Source: Paraburkholderia fungorum (GTDB lineage Bacteria > Pseudomonadota > Gammaproteobacteria > Burkholderiales > Burkholderiaceae). Taken from it: a stretch of 64,000 nt of DNA. The position numbers were made by a program, and so were the translations under genes. Positions 1-9,920 of the stretch are shown piece by piece (within the stretch, counting starts at the first letter, position 1; every line of letters starts with the position of its first letter). The notes beneath the pieces were generated by a model. That model searched no databases. It saw only the letters and a program-made list of their open reading frames with translations, and was not told the DNA's origin. Where the stretch lies: assembly GCF_900099835.1 (NCBI RefSeq), contig NZ_FNKP01000002.1:1550001-1614000 (forward strand). Reading direction: 5' to 3'.

Positions 1-1049
1 ATGTTATGCGCAGCGTAGTCTGCGGCTGTGATGATGGATAGTTCCGCGTTGAGCCGCAGATGAAGAATCTGCGACTCCGAGAGGTGATGGACGCCCTGTT
101 GAGCCGCCAACTCTGTGCAGCGCTGATGCAGTACAGAGTCGGGATAATGCGCAACCTCTTTCCACGCCGCAGGAAGGAATTGCGTCAGCCCCGCAGCCCC
201 AATGGAATTGACGATACTCGGATTCCACTCTGGATTCGGCTTCCGAATGGTCCTCATGACAGGCTTGCCGTGCTTGTCGATTACAGGTTTCCCGGTTTTC
301 TTTGAGATGACCGGCACCTGCTCGTGGATAGGCGGCATCTTACCGGCCTCCGCCTCGATGAGCGCGGCGACGCCCTGCGGCATTATCCTGCTGCGCTCTG
401 CGGCCTTGAGAATGTAGTCACGGTACTTGATGTTTGCGCCGAGGCGCAGGTTGTTGCTGTTCGGGCATTCCACGCCAACGTTGACGACTGGGTTGCCGGC
501 GGTGTCACGGTTATGCTGAATCTCCGCCGGCGGAAGCGGTAGCGGCGCGCTCGGCTGATGGTCGGCCCCGCCTTCGTGGACGCGCAGCGGTATATTGACC
601 TTCACCTTGGGACTTCGCACGATGGCTTGATGTGTACCTGACGGTGGCTTCAACTCAGCAACCTTCTTCTTGCCGCCGTCGAGTTTGAACACGTAGACGT
701 GCACCTTTTCGTCGGGCGTTAGCGTATGAATCGCCGGGATGTCTCCATTCTTGTTTGTGACGTGTTCATGCTCCCCGGACGCAGTCACCACTGTCGTCTT
801 GAGGTTTGGTATCGGCTTGTCGTTTGCGTCCGACACCCGTATCCACAATTCGCTGAAGAATTTCTCCGAATCGTCAACCTGCGCCCCCGTGTCGGTGGCC
901 TTCAGCTTCAACTGCTGGCCAGGATAGATGAGCCGCGGATTGTCGATTTTGTTCAGCCCGACGAGCTGGCTGACAGTGGTGTTGTTCTTCGCAGCAATAC
1001 CGCTCAGCGTGTCACCGGGTTGAACGGTGTAATCGGCTTGGTCTGCCAT
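1..1049 (-). CDS. LysM and lytic-transglycosylase-like putative T6SS cargo effector (partial)
   Basis: The reading frame starts with ATG at 1049 and stays open to the window edge, so about 349 residues are visible and the C-terminus is missing. Residues 7-50 form a LysM peptidoglycan-binding domain ([16 protein letters not shown], then [14 protein letters not shown]). A beta-rich linker follows. The C-terminal part resembles the lysozyme/soluble lytic transglycosylase fold: [11 protein letters not shown] supplies a plausible catalytic Glu, and [13 protein letters not shown] matches the conserved Gly-Leu-x-Gln-Phe segment of that family. The ATG lies one base after the vgrG stop codon, so translation is probably coupled. 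Position directly behind VgrG plus a cell-wall-cleaving architecture suggests a T6SS-delivered peptidoglycan hydrolase; that role is inferred. No immunity gene can be identified within the window. Confidence 0.8.
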   Translation of the reverse strand, partial: MADQADYTVQPGDTLSGIAAKNNTTVSQLVGLNKIDNPRLIYPGQQLKLKATDTGAQVDDSEKFFSELWIRVSDANDKPIPNLKTTVVTASGEHEHVTNKNGDIPAIHTLTPDEKVHVYVFKLDGGKKKVAELKPPSGTHQAIVRSPKVKVNIPLRVHEGGADHQPSAPLPLPPAEIQHNRDTAGNPVVNVGVECPNSNNLRLGANIKYRDYILKAAERSRIMPQGVAALIEAEAGKMPPIHEQVPVISKKTGKPVIDKHGKPVMRTIRKPNPEWNPSIVNSIGAAGLTQFLPAAWKEVAHYPDSVLHQRCTELAAQQGVHHLSESQILHLRLNAELSIITAADYAAHN

Positions 1050-1050
1050 T

Positions 1051-3846
1051 TCAAGCAACTCCAGATTCGGCATTGTTCGTGACGCTCGAGACGAGACCGC
1101 CGTCGTCACGGTCAATGTTCAGGTTCCACGCGGTTTCCCATTCGCCTTGCCCATAAAGTGCGGTGAGATGCTCGCTTTCTTCGGGGTTGAGGTGACGAGC
1201 GGCCCCGTCCTCCGCTGATGTGCCAGAGAGGACCTTCTGCGCGTTCCCGTCCGGTTCGCCTTGATACGGGTAGAGCGCGTACTTCACTTCGCTCGCTGGT
1301 GTCCCGTCTTCGGATGAGCGGAAGACCAGCTTCTGGCTGAACGGAATCGGCGACGAGGTTGGAAGGTCGGGCAGCGCGTAGTTAGTGCTGTCAGGTCCCG
1401 CGAAAGCCTTGGTCGCTCCCTTCACGGAAACCGAGTTCGGAGCGTGAATCTCGATGTTCCCGTTGGTGATACGCAGGTAGGCGCCTCCACTGGTAAGCAG
1501 GATTTCTTTGGCGGACGCAACCTCGACCTTCGCGGTGGTCGATAGAATCTTTATGGTCTGCTGCGCGGTCAGCTCAATGTTGTCGGAGTGCGACTGCAAC
1601 TCTACCTTTCCCTTCGCGGCGAAGAATTTCATTCCGGCATTCTGGGAGAAGAGACTGAGCTTTTCCTTGACGCTTGCGATGAACGACTTGCCTGTTGCCA
1701 GGTGGGTGCTCTGACCGCTTACGAGATTGAGATGCTCGTCCGGTGACAGGTGCACAGACTTCTCACTGGACAGGGCGATGCCGGCCGGACTCGAAAAGAG
1801 CATGACTGGGTCCTTGAAACCCTTCGCGCTGCCAATACCGCCGCCCCCGGTCTGGCCACCTAGCGTTCCACCTTTAAGGTCATGCTCTGTTGCTGCCGTG
1901 AAGTTCTTTAGGGCATCCTTGCCCTCCAGCAAGCTTTCAGCCTTGTGCTGGCCGCTTGCTTCCGAGAGTGCATCCATGACGCTTTCGGAGCCGAGGAGCT
2001 GCTGTTTAGCTTCCTGCGCGTCGAGAGGTTGCGTTGCAAGGCCGGTGCGGGTGTTAGTCGACACGTACAGGCCCTGCGCAGCGCGAACGGCACCGAACGA
2101 ATCAGCCGTGAGGTCGAACCCGCTGCCCAAGTAGTTGCCGCGGAGGTTGCCCGTATGGTCTACGAGATACCCTAGGTGCAATGCCGCGTTTGCACTCGTC
2201 GTGTAAAGCTGGACCCTGTTTTGCCCCGTAGCATCGTCCATGACAAGCTGGTTGAAGCCAGCGCCGCCGTATTCCTTTGACTTGTATCCCGATAATAGCC
2301 CGTTCGAATGCCAGTGCGGATTCGTTGCACCGTTGTAAAGCCGACCTGTCACCAACGGTCGGTCGCAATCGCCGTCGAGCCACGCGATAACCACCTCTTC
2401 GCCGATGCGCGGCACATGCACGCCTCCGTAGCCGCTCCCGGAGTCAGAGAAGAGCACGCGCACCCAGCAAGAGGCATTCTCGTCGCCCCTGTTGCGGCGG
2501 TCCCAGTGCATACGGACCTTGATACGATTAAGCGAATCGGTGTAGACCTCTTCGTTCGCTGGACCCACGACAGTAGCCGTTTGCATCTGCATATGCGGCT
2601 TGTGATGCTCGAACGGGCTACGGTATTGCACGCTCCGGCGCTGAACCTCAGCCTCAACCAGGAAGAAGCCTTCGCTGCTGTCGGAGGCGTTGCGACCCTG
2701 AACGGATGCGTAGGCCTCAGAATCCGTGCGGGCCGCAGCAATGCGGCGTTGAAGGCTGTGAGGAAATGGGCGGCTGTTGCCGACGGGCAGATTGTTCTCG
2801 ATGTACCAGTCGGCAGCGATAACGACAAACTCGCGGTCGTGCGACGAATCATTGTCGTGCTCTGGATGACCCGAAAGCGTGAAATACTGGCCAGCATCAA
2901 TGCGGCGCACACCACCAATCCCGACGAACCGCTTTGCACGGGATTCCCATTCCTCCAGATGCAGCTTCGTAAGCTGGTCGCCGCGGTCACTTTCAAGGTA
3001 ACTGTACGCGCCCGTGTATTCGTAGACCTCCGACTGCGCGGGAAGCGAGCCTTGATTCCCGATGGTCGGAAAACTCGTTCCCTTTTGCTCGAGGGGCGAT
3101 TTGTAATCGAACGTGCTGGTCGTGTAAGTCGCGCTCTGCAGAGTGCGCGTCCCCGTCCATTGTACAAACGCATCAGTCTCGCTGTTCACACCGACGCGTG
3201 CAAAATCAACCTCTTCAGGCGACGTTGCCGTGAGGGTGTATACATCGTCGGTGACCACATAGGTGTGCGACTTCCCATCGGAGGCTTGCTCGAAGTATCC
3301 GAACAGCCCTTCTGCCTCCATCAGTCGGTGCACAAAATTCCAATCATCTTCGTACTGTACGCTGAAGGAGCGTTTCGGCGTGGACCGGCGCACTGCCATG
3401 CGATACGCGCCGCGTGCCTGCGGGTGCTCGTTGAATATCGTGCTAAGTATGTCCTCAGTGCTCACTTCCTGGAAAATCCGAGCATCCTTTCGAAATTTGA
3501 GGAAGTGGAGCCACGAGGAGAACGTGAGCTGATAGCTTGCTATGTCTCCGTCTGAGCCGAGTCTTCGCACCGTGTGTACGTATCCATGGTGTGGTCTGTA
3601 CGACTTGTCGCTTTGCTGAATCCATAAGGCGACAGGCTGGGCGACAAGAGTTTTCAGCTCGAGCGTATCCTTGAGCGACAGAACATCAACCGCGAATTCG
3701 TAGTTGCGGCCAATCCGCGAATGTCCAATCGCTCGTTGCGGCAGCAAAACATTGGACCCTAATGGGGTGTCCAGCTTTAGCAAGCGGTCCTGCTGACTAA
3801 TCCCCGAAGAAACTAGCGCGAATAGCTCTTGTGCGCTCATAACCAT
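1051..3846 (-). CDS. vgrG: Type VI secretion spike protein VgrG (TssI)
   Basis: This 931-aa protein is a full-length VgrG, the trimeric spike of the type VI secretion tube. The N-terminal 400 residues are gp27-like ([41 protein letters not shown]). The gp5 OB-fold follows, with the diagnostic [20 protein letters not shown] and [10 protein letters not shown] segments, then the gp5 needle and a DUF2345 region (about 640-800). The last 100 residues extend beyond the core and may act as adaptor for the adjacent LysM protein. Two ATGs (3846 and 3840) share the AGGGAAGG ribosome site. No tss core genes are visible, so this is an orphan vgrG unit. The AT-rich upstream region suggests H-NS-type silencing. 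Confidence 0.95.
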   Translation of the reverse strand: MVMSAQELFALVSSGISQQDRLLKLDTPLGSNVLLPQRAIGHSRIGRNYEFAVDVLSLKDTLELKTLVAQPVALWIQQSDKSYRPHHGYVHTVRRLGSDGDIASYQLTFSSWLHFLKFRKDARIFQEVSTEDILSTIFNEHPQARGAYRMAVRRSTPKRSFSVQYEDDWNFVHRLMEAEGLFGYFEQASDGKSHTYVVTDDVYTLTATSPEEVDFARVGVNSETDAFVQWTGTRTLQSATYTTSTFDYKSPLEQKGTSFPTIGNQGSLPAQSEVYEYTGAYSYLESDRGDQLTKLHLEEWESRAKRFVGIGGVRRIDAGQYFTLSGHPEHDNDSSHDREFVVIAADWYIENNLPVGNSRPFPHSLQRRIAAARTDSEAYASVQGRNASDSSEGFFLVEAEVQRRSVQYRSPFEHHKPHMQMQTATVVGPANEEVYTDSLNRIKVRMHWDRRNRGDENASCWVRVLFSDSGSGYGGVHVPRIGEEVVIAWLDGDCDRPLVTGRLYNGATNPHWHSNGLLSGYKSKEYGGAGFNQLVMDDATGQNRVQLYTTSANAALHLGYLVDHTGNLRGNYLGSGFDLTADSFGAVRAAQGLYVSTNTRTGLATQPLDAQEAKQQLLGSESVMDALSEASGQHKAESLLEGKDALKNFTAATEHDLKGGTLGGQTGGGGIGSAKGFKDPVMLFSSPAGIALSSEKSVHLSPDEHLNLVSGQSTHLATGKSFIASVKEKLSLFSQNAGMKFFAAKGKVELQSHSDNIELTAQQTIKILSTTAKVEVASAKEILLTSGGAYLRITNGNIEIHAPNSVSVKGATKAFAGPDSTNYALPDLPTSSPIPFSQKLVFRSSEDGTPASEVKYALYPYQGEPDGNAQKVLSGTSAEDGAARHLNPEESEHLTALYGQGEWETAWNLNIDRDDGGLVSSVTNNAESGVA

Positions 3847-4313
3847 TGCCCTTCCCTGGATTTCGCTTTTTGATTGCGGTGCGAATAATATGACGATTTG
3901 GGCTACGGGGCAATTACGTGATTTGATAGGTTTATTTTAAACAATCGATTGAGCAAACCACTCTAAATAAAATGAAAGTTAATTGATTGGCTGGTGTAAT
4001 AAATTTAGTAAATTAATGTATCCCGCATTAAAATTTAATTGCCTTGCATATCAAATATGCGGAAAAGATAAGCTTAAAATGAGACGCCGGTACGCCGTCG
4101 CGGTGCTGAATTTTTCCGCGTCGGTTGCTGCCTAGGTGGTCCGTTGACACGTCGCCTAACAGCCACTGGACAGGTCATTATGTTTTCGAAGGCATCCGAT
4201 ATTAGGGGATTGGTTGGTCGGAACCGTCTCGAAACCAACCAGAAGGCGACCGATATACTTGGTTCGAGGAAGAACTAAATGGCTATTACGGACTTGGAGC
4301 GTAAGCAAATGGG
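3847..4313. other. AT-rich intergenic region upstream of vgrG
   Basis: About 470 bases hold no convincing gene. Positions 3890-4080 are strikingly AT-rich relative to the flanks (TTTATTTTAAACAATC and TAATAAATTTAG runs), as expected for a vgrG promoter bound by an H-NS-type silencer. An inverted repeat, GGTTGGT at 4212-4218 paired with ACCAACC at 4234-4240, could form a hairpin before the DUF6708 relic. No promoter was assigned with confidence. Confidence 0.5.
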
Positions 4314-5295
4314 ATGGCATGGGTGAAATTGAATCGCCCGCTGACCAATGACGAGCGGATGCGTCAGTTGAAGATAGACAGAGCTGCTAGCGAGAAGCCG
4401 CGCGATGATTTTTCGGTATTCTCGATGAACGACATATTCCTCGAGAGTACGAACGCAGCATTCCAGCAGCCAGGCCTGTTCTCGTATGGGTTCGTTGCGG
4501 TCGTTATTGCAGGGCTGCTCGTGCTAACTGGAGGTATCTACTGTCTGACGGATACCCCACCGAATGTTGGGTCGACCGAACTCGCTTTTGCTCGACTGTT
4601 TATGGGACTGTTAACCCTTTTTGGTCTCAGCGTAGTGCTTGCAGGGCTTTGGGGGCTGCAAAAAGAAAACTTCACCTGGAGGCGCTTTCCAATTCGATTC
4701 AATCGACATACCCGAATGGTCTACGCGTTTCGTGGCGCAGGCTCGAAAGGCGTCATTGCTGTCCCGTGGGAAAAAGCGTTCTTCTAAGTGGAACGGCGCG
4801 ACAAGGACGCAATATCGCACACAACAAGTTTCAATATTCGATGTCACGTGCTGGACTCGAGTCAGAATGTCACGCAGTCGTTCTCGGTCGGGAGTCGGGT
4901 CACAACCCTGTCGGATGAATCAACGGATAACGGCAGCTCGATTGTGGAAACCCTAAATGACCAGTTCGAATATTTGCGCCGCTACATGAACGACGGACCT
5001 GCCTTGCTCCCACACTCCGAACTTGTGCCGACAGCCGTATCGCTCAGAAACTCGTACAGACTCGTAACGCGCACGGTCCGGAAGGTGATTGCAGAAGGAA
5101 ACGGTCCTTTGACGCTCCTGATATGGATTGCCAAGGCCGTTTGCGCTGCTGACCACCCTGCTTCACTATGTCGGACAAGTGACAAGTCGCGAACCAGTTT
5201 GGCCTGAAAACGTAAGCAGCGAATGCGAGGGACAACGCGGCGACCACGCGGCCGTCGCGCAAGCAGAGCGGAGTGCGACGCCAATAGCCTGCTGA
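4314..5295 (+). pseudogene. DUF6708 family membrane protein, broken by a stop codon and a frameshift
   Basis: The first segment (4314-4787, 157 codons) has two membrane helices (residues 60-80 and 95-115) and a FNRHTRMVYAFRG stretch I associate with DUF6708 proteins, often found near T6SS genes. It ends at an in-frame TAA at 4785-4787. The same frame continues at once with RCHVLDSSQNVTQSFSVG, the expected continuation of the family. Near 5150 the frame is lost again; the next frame carries REPVWPENVSSECEG, which resembles the family C-terminus, and stops at 5293-5295. Two independent lesions argue for a pseudogene rather than a sequencing error. Function of the family is not known to me; the T6SS link comes from position. 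Confidence 0.7.
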
Positions 5296-5347
5296 ATCAG
5301 TGCTTCCCCACTAGTGTGAGTCTGCTATTGAATACTATATTGGAGCA

Positions 5348-6046
5348 TTAAAACTTCTCCGCCCATGGTCGAAGTTCGATTTCCCACGTCCACGTGCTTC
5401 GGTGCTGACGGTGAATATGGAGGTATTCCCTCGCAATGGCATCAGGGTCCAGCCATCGGTCATCTGCACCTGTGCCGTCGGATTGCGTACGGCTGCTAGC
5501 TATGCCGCCGTCGATAACAAAGTGAGAGACGTGAATATTCTTTGGCCCAAGCTCTCGCGCCATGCATTGCGCCATTCCCCGAAGGGCAAATTTCCCCATC
5601 GCAAATGGCGTTGACCCGGGTAGCCCCTTTACGCTCGCAGTAGCCCCGGTCAAGAGGATGCTGCCACGGCCACGAACCAGCATGCGTACAGTCGCGGCTT
5701 GCGCAACGAGAAATCCGCCGAGCGCCGTAACCTTGAAAGAATCTTCAAGCTTATCGGCTTCGATGTCTTCAATCGCTGCTCGATAGCGCCCACTAGCGTT
5801 GTAGACCACGAGGTCGGGGCAGCCCAGTTCTTTATCCACGCGCTCAAAAAGTGTTGTCACCTCGTCCGACCGGCTGGCATCACAGCGCACAGGCAAAGCG
5901 CCCGTCTCAGCGACGATATCGGTCAGCTTACTGATATCACGTGAGGCCAGCGCTACCTTCATGCCTTCTGCCGCGAACAGTCGAGCAAGAGAAGCGCTTA
6001 ACCCGTGCCCTGCGCCCACTATCAGTGCAGTCTCGCTTTGATTCAT
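5348..6046 (-). CDS. Short-chain dehydrogenase/reductase (SDR) family protein with atypical active site
   Basis: The 232-aa product has an SDR fold: a glycine-rich nucleotide loop GAGHGLS (residues 11-17), the acidic CDAS segment, VYNASG in place of NNAG near 83, and a helix with K152. The catalytic YxxxK motif reads FAMGK, with Phe148 replacing the usual Tyr. A group of atypical SDRs carries Phe here, so this may be normal for its subfamily rather than a mutation, but classical hydride transfer is doubtful. It is transcribed alone and runs toward the DUF6708 relic. Substrate unknown. Confidence 0.85.
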   Translation of the reverse strand: MNQSETALIVGAGHGLSASLARLFAAEGMKVALASRDISKLTDIVAETGALPVRCDASRSDEVTTLFERVDKELGCPDLVVYNASGRYRAAIEDIEADKLEDSFKVTALGGFLVAQAATVRMLVRGRGSILLTGATASVKGLPGSTPFAMGKFALRGMAQCMARELGPKNIHVSHFVIDGGIASSRTQSDGTGADDRWLDPDAIAREYLHIHRQHRSTWTWEIELRPWAEKF

Positions 6047-6296
6047 GGCTTCCCTCCATTCCAGTCAGTGTCACTGCTGTAGGGCAGGACGTAACGTGCA
6101 CACCCGTGGAAACGGCCGTTGCCCCTTGATTGGGCATCAATCTACCCCGCAAAACATCGCTGTCGCAGTTGCCTAGAATACGAGGTACGAATTTTGCTGA
6201 GGCCTTTCCGATGACGCCGCCAACTCGCTCAAGGGTACTCGGCCTGAGACAGAGTTTGTAGCCTTCACAGACCACTATCGCAGAAAGGTGCACGGC

Positions 6297-6569
6297 ATGA
6301 ACCGCGATTACGATTACATGGGTTATGTCATTCGAGTCAGCACAGAACCCATCATGGAGCCGGCGCTGCGGAAGTTGCAGATGATTGACCGAGGCTACAT
6401 AGCATTGGTGGCGATTTACAAGCCCGAAGATTCTCTCCCGTGCTGCCCGGAGATGCGCCTCACGGACCTCGGCGATAGATGGTTTTCGAACGAGGTCGAT
6501 GCGCTTATGCGAGGCTTCAGTGTAGGGCGACGAATTGTGGAAGATGGACTCGGCCGCAGGGCAGCTTGA
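6297..6569 (+). CDS. Conserved-looking 90-aa orphan protein; left copy of a duplicated block
   Basis: Start chosen at ATG 6297 because AGAAAGG lies about eight bases upstream; an in-frame GTG at 6288 is the alternative. The protein (MNRDYDYMGYVIRV...GFSVGRRIVEDG) is soluble and matches no family I recognise. A second copy of the gene exists at 13577-13635 and 16133-16240, split by an IS66 element and internally deleted. The two copies are roughly 80 percent identical at the DNA level by eye. Both are followed by the tail of a dehalogenase gene on the other strand, so the unit was duplicated as a block. Confidence 0.6.
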   Translation: MNRDYDYMGYVIRVSTEPIMEPALRKLQMIDRGYIALVAIYKPEDSLPCCPEMRLTDLGDRWFSNEVDALMRGFSVGRRIVEDGLGRRAA

Positions 6570-6639
6570 CCGCTGCAATTGCGTAGGTTAGCCGGAGTTC
6601 CAGGGGAGCCCCGCTCGTGCTCAAGTGAGGCGACCTAGC

Positions 6640-6870
6640 TTTATCCCAAGGTCACTCTAACTCCGCCATACAAAGTCCCAATCCCGCTCAGCGTTCCGGT
6701 CCGTCCGTTGACCGTCGGCATGCTCGAGTCGCCTGGCACCAAACGCGGCGCTAAACCCGCAATGGCGGGCCGCGGCGAGGTCACCGTTATGCGCCGCTTC
6801 CATACACGCTTCAACAGAGTCTATACCGAGAATTTCAACAGTGACCGAGCACACTCAAAACGTCGATTTG
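6640..6870 (-). pseudogene. Haloacid dehalogenase (HAD) C-terminal remnant, copy 1
   Basis: The minus strand encodes VTVEILGIDS..CMEAAHNGDLAAARHCG.. and WDFVW near its end, aligning with the C-terminal third of the type II haloacid dehalogenase-like gene at 23121-23848 (there DTVEILGLSP, CMVAAHNGDLAAARQCG, DWDYVV). The N-terminal two thirds are absent, so this is a relic. It contains the HAD motif-IV-like AAHNGDL segment but lacks the nucleophile aspartate and cannot work alone. It fills the gap between the 90-aa ORF and the recombinase/ParB operon. Confidence 0.75.
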
Positions 6871-6903
6871 AAGATTGTTTGAAAGACCCGATACTTTCGG
6901 TCT

Positions 6904-7716
6904 CTATTCTGCGACGCGAATGGGCCGACGCGATGCACGTGGTGGACCTTCGCTCAATCGCATAAGCGAAGTGAAGTATTCAGGCGACCGAGTCGCGAGC
7001 CAGGTCCTGACTGACGCTCGCGAGAGTAGCTGACGTCCCAGCACGAGGTGCAGACTTCGCTCAACCAGCATTAAGGGATATTCCGGACCGAGAAGCCCAA
7101 CAATGGAAACCGCTTTCTGCAGTTTCCGTTCTTGCCGCTGCAGGCTCGCAACGTAATCGCTGTCACGTCTCACGCTTCGACTTTGAGTAACAAGCTCTGC
7201 CGCAGGTGAAGCTACAAGAAGCGCCAAGGCGAAATCTCCCGTGAAGCAACGAGTTTGCCGCATCAGTTCGAGCACCTGGCGCCGTCGAAAGTTACTCATG
7301 CAGCAGAGGCAGAGCGTCGTGCGTTCGGGCAAACAATCAGGGGCCGCGAATCGGCTCTCTGACTGCTCCTGCAAAGGCACGTCGAATGTCGAAACAGGCT
7401 GCCGCCCGCCGACAGCACCGCCTTCCGAGGTTGTGTGGACGATTCGAGAGACCAGCATACTGGGAATCCGCTTTATGCCAACTTCGTCGAGAAGCGAGAT
7501 GAATCCCGTGTCGCGAAGCAAGTCATCGAGAAGTCGTCGTAACCGACGATTTTCTTCCGCGACGTGCGTCATTGCGTTGGCGGTGCGTTTTGTGCGGATA
7601 CATTGCGCCCGCATCACGTCCTGCATCCGTTCAAGTCGTGGCAAGCGGCAATATTGCGATGTCTTCGATACATCGCTCTGCTGGTCACCGATGACCGGGC
7701 GAGTACGCGCAGTCAT
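6904..7716 (-). CDS. RepB C-terminal-domain-like protein without a ParB N-domain
   Basis: This 270-aa protein is the last gene of the recombinase/ParB operon; its ATG overlaps the stop of the second recombinase (ATGA), implying coupling. Residues 45-90 (ENRRLRRLLDDLLRDTGFISLLDEVGIKRIP) align with the end of ParB-like protein 1 in this operon (ALRELMREREFVSLLEQEGLTTLP), placing it with RepB plasmid-partition C-terminal regions (PF07506-like). The ParB nuclease/CTP fold (GxGRxxA, ENxxR) is missing. A CLCCM segment near 135 and a final helical region are unassigned. It may form mixed oligomers with the two ParB-like proteins; that is inference. Confidence 0.65.
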   Translation of the reverse strand: MTARTRPVIGDQQSDVSKTSQYCRLPRLERMQDVMRAQCIRTKRTANAMTHVAEENRRLRRLLDDLLRDTGFISLLDEVGIKRIPSMLVSRIVHTTSEGGAVGGRQPVSTFDVPLQEQSESRFAAPDCLPERTTLCLCCMSNFRRRQVLELMRQTRCFTGDFALALLVASPAAELVTQSRSVRRDSDYVASLQRQERKLQKAVSIVGLLGPEYPLMLVERSLHLVLGRQLLSRASVRTWLATRSPEYFTSLMRLSEGPPRASRRPIRVAE

Positions 7717-9293
7717 CTACGCTCCAAAAAACGTCCAACCTGCGTCAGTCCTACACTGTCAGTCAGGTCCAGCAGAATACGCAGGTCAGAATGGCGCAAC
7801 AGGTTGAAATCCTCTGCGTTGGGACCCACGAGTGTTGCGAACTTACCCGGCTGAATACGTCCGGCGGGAATGACAAAGAAGTCGAGAAATTCCCGGATAC
7901 CCCTCAGCATCCGGCAATACACCAAAAAGTCGATATTGAACCTGTCTGGCCACCGTGCACTCCAGTACGGAGTTTTCCCATCGACCATCCAGGGGGCACG
8001 AGCAACTATCTGAAATCGAATCAGGTTGTCGACACAAAGCGTGAGTGACTGCTTCTCATATGTCACCAAGTGGCCTCGTTCGGCGAGAACTTCGGAAGTC
8101 ACGCGTGCTAAAAGCGCTTCTGCGCGGCGCTCGATGTCGCGATTCTCTTCGCGCTCGGGATTCAGGTTTGGCGCATAGCCAATCTCGCGATATGCCGCGT
8201 TGAGACTCCCAAACTCTGCCGCCACCGCTCTGGCAGAGGGCGCCCGGCGGTAATGCTTGAGTAACTTCTGGCTAACCTTCCCATATTTACGCACGAGCAT
8301 CCTTAGACCATCGAGCAGTTCGTCCCGGTCCGGTGGGCGGCGGTAGTCGGCGAAGCGTGTCTGCACCGCTGAGAAGGTCTTCTGGTCAACGATGGCAGGG
8401 AACGCCTTCGGAACAGTTATCCACTGTTCTTCCGGAACTCGGTGCCAACCACCCGCCAGTTTCGATGACGTCCGACTGTAGACGCCGACTCCGGTGTAAG
8501 CGGGATTATGGAGAATCTGCGCGATGTGTCGGGGCAACCAGGGCCCGTTATCGCCGTTGACCAGACCAAAATCATTGAGCCTCCTGGCGATTTGTGTGCA
8601 GTCTGCCTTCCCCCATGCGTACCACTCGAAAATCTTGCCGATGATACCTACCTGTCCCGCTGCTGCTGGCATCAGCGTGACTCGGTCCGTCCTGATACTT
8701 TTGTATTCGTATTTCTCAAGCGTGCGTGTCGAGCCGCGTTTTTCTTCGTACAGGACTCGCTGATACCCGTAAGGCGGGCGGCCACAGACGTGAAACCCGC
8801 GCTCTGCAAGCACGCAATGACCGAGGAACACCTTCCGGGACAGTTCCCTGCTGTACTCGGCCGCCATTACCCGCTTGAGCGTTTTCATGACAGGCGACAT
8901 TGGACTAGGGTCCACTTCGAATGGTTCTGCCACATAGACGACTTTAACGCCGTGGCGTCTGCACAGGTATTCGTAAAAGGCCGATTCGTCGACATCCTGA
9001 AATCTTCCCCATCTACTCACGTCGTAGACAAGCACAAGTGAGAAACGGCGCTGCGGGTCGGCAACATCGATAAGAAGCTGGTTAAGTGCTGGCCGGGCCC
9101 GAAGCGTCAGACCACTGATGCCTGCATCTTCGTAATCCCTGATAATGCGAATTGACCGCCCAGAAGCGTATTCGGCAATAGCTTGCCGCTGAAATATCGG
9201 TGAGCATTGCTGCTGGTCCGTTGACATCCGTAGGTATTGAACAGCGCGCTGTAGCGAATGAGCGGGCTGACGCCCGCTGCGGCTAGGTTGCAT
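7713..9293 (-). CDS. Large serine site-specific recombinase 2
   Basis: The 526-aa protein begins with a resolvase catalytic domain: AVQYLRMSTDQ carries the nucleophile Ser24, followed by YEDAGISG and LVLVYDVSRWGRF. A Recombinase domain follows (RRLNDFGLVNGD...ILHNPAYTGVGVY). Residues near 340-400 contain a repeat-like GKVSQKLLKHY..AEFGSLNAAYREIGY unit, and the C-terminus is shared with recombinase 1 (LDFFVIPAG versus LDFYVFPRG). The ATG at 9293 has AAGGAG upstream. It is the fifth gene of the operon. Both the large-recombinase architecture and the pairing with a paralogue suggest element integration or excision, but substrate sites are unknown. Confidence 0.9.
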   Translation of the reverse strand: MQPSRSGRQPAHSLQRAVQYLRMSTDQQQCSPIFQRQAIAEYASGRSIRIIRDYEDAGISGLTLRARPALNQLLIDVADPQRRFSLVLVYDVSRWGRFQDVDESAFYEYLCRRHGVKVVYVAEPFEVDPSPMSPVMKTLKRVMAAEYSRELSRKVFLGHCVLAERGFHVCGRPPYGYQRVLYEEKRGSTRTLEKYEYKSIRTDRVTLMPAAAGQVGIIGKIFEWYAWGKADCTQIARRLNDFGLVNGDNGPWLPRHIAQILHNPAYTGVGVYSRTSSKLAGGWHRVPEEQWITVPKAFPAIVDQKTFSAVQTRFADYRRPPDRDELLDGLRMLVRKYGKVSQKLLKHYRRAPSARAVAAEFGSLNAAYREIGYAPNLNPEREENRDIERRAEALLARVTSEVLAERGHLVTYEKQSLTLCVDNLIRFQIVARAPWMVDGKTPYWSARWPDRFNIDFLVYCRMLRGIREFLDFFVIPAGRIQPGKFATLVGPNAEDFNLLRHSDLRILLDLTDSVGLTQVGRFLERR

Positions 9294-9423
9294 TTCGGTG
9301 CTCCTTCATGCTCGCGCTGATGGATAAGCCGTCTGACCGAAGTGGCAAGAAAGGGTGACGCAGCCTGTATGCAGCAACAGGGGGGCCGTCGTCAGCCCGG
9401 GTCATCGGCTGTGTTGCCTGGTT

Positions 9424-9813
9424 TCAGGGTCCGTCGGCCAGTCCCTGTTTGGCCAGCTTGTCGACACATACTTTGTGCAGCGTCTGCGCACTAGGCCGCC
9501 GGTAATCGATACGCCAACTTCCCGCAAACAACTGGTTGAGCCACGTTTCATCGTTGCATTCCGGCTTCTGGAGAAACTCTATCGCGACCATGACCGAGAG
9601 CTTCGACAGGGCAGCTCGTTCCCGCGCAGGGCAATTTGCGCCGTTTGCACACAGCCAGAGCAGCACCGATTCTCCAAGATGCTGAGAAACCAACCATTCT
9701 CCAGTCCGTGCTCGTGCAATGAGTTGAGAAACCACCAGATATGCCAGCAGTTCCGCGCGCGCCTGGCCGTCGAGGTTGTAGGGAATTGAACCGTATGCGT
9801 CCATGTTTCTCAT
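9424..9813 (-). CDS. Hypothetical 129-aa protein between ParB-like 2 and recombinase 2
   Basis: Start ATG 9813 is preceded by a GAAGG ribosome site at suitable distance. The protein is soluble and largely helical (LLAYLVVSQLIARARTGEWLV; HKVCVDKLAKQGL). I do not recognise a family. The operon spacing (107 bases behind the ParB-like gene, 130 before the next recombinase) and matching strand put it in the module. It could be a small DNA-binding or assembly partner; no evidence beyond context supports that. Confidence 0.6.
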   Translation of the reverse strand: MRNMDAYGSIPYNLDGQARAELLAYLVVSQLIARARTGEWLVSQHLGESVLLWLCANGANCPARERAALSKLSVMVAIEFLQKPECNDETWLNQLFAGSWRIDYRRPSAQTLHKVCVDKLAKQGLADGP

Positions 9814-9920
9814 GCGCCTTCATTAATCTCTTCAGCGGCCTCAGTGTCATCGACCAGCGGTATCGTGCATCCGCTTCGGCAACGTCTGGTCACCCAGCCA
9901 AGTCTCTTGCCCGTCATCAG

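Noticed and set aside
2308-3555. A 415-codon open frame on the plus strand
   Set aside because: It lies entirely opposite vgrG, whose protein is clearly real. GC-rich coding DNA often leaves the antisense frame open.
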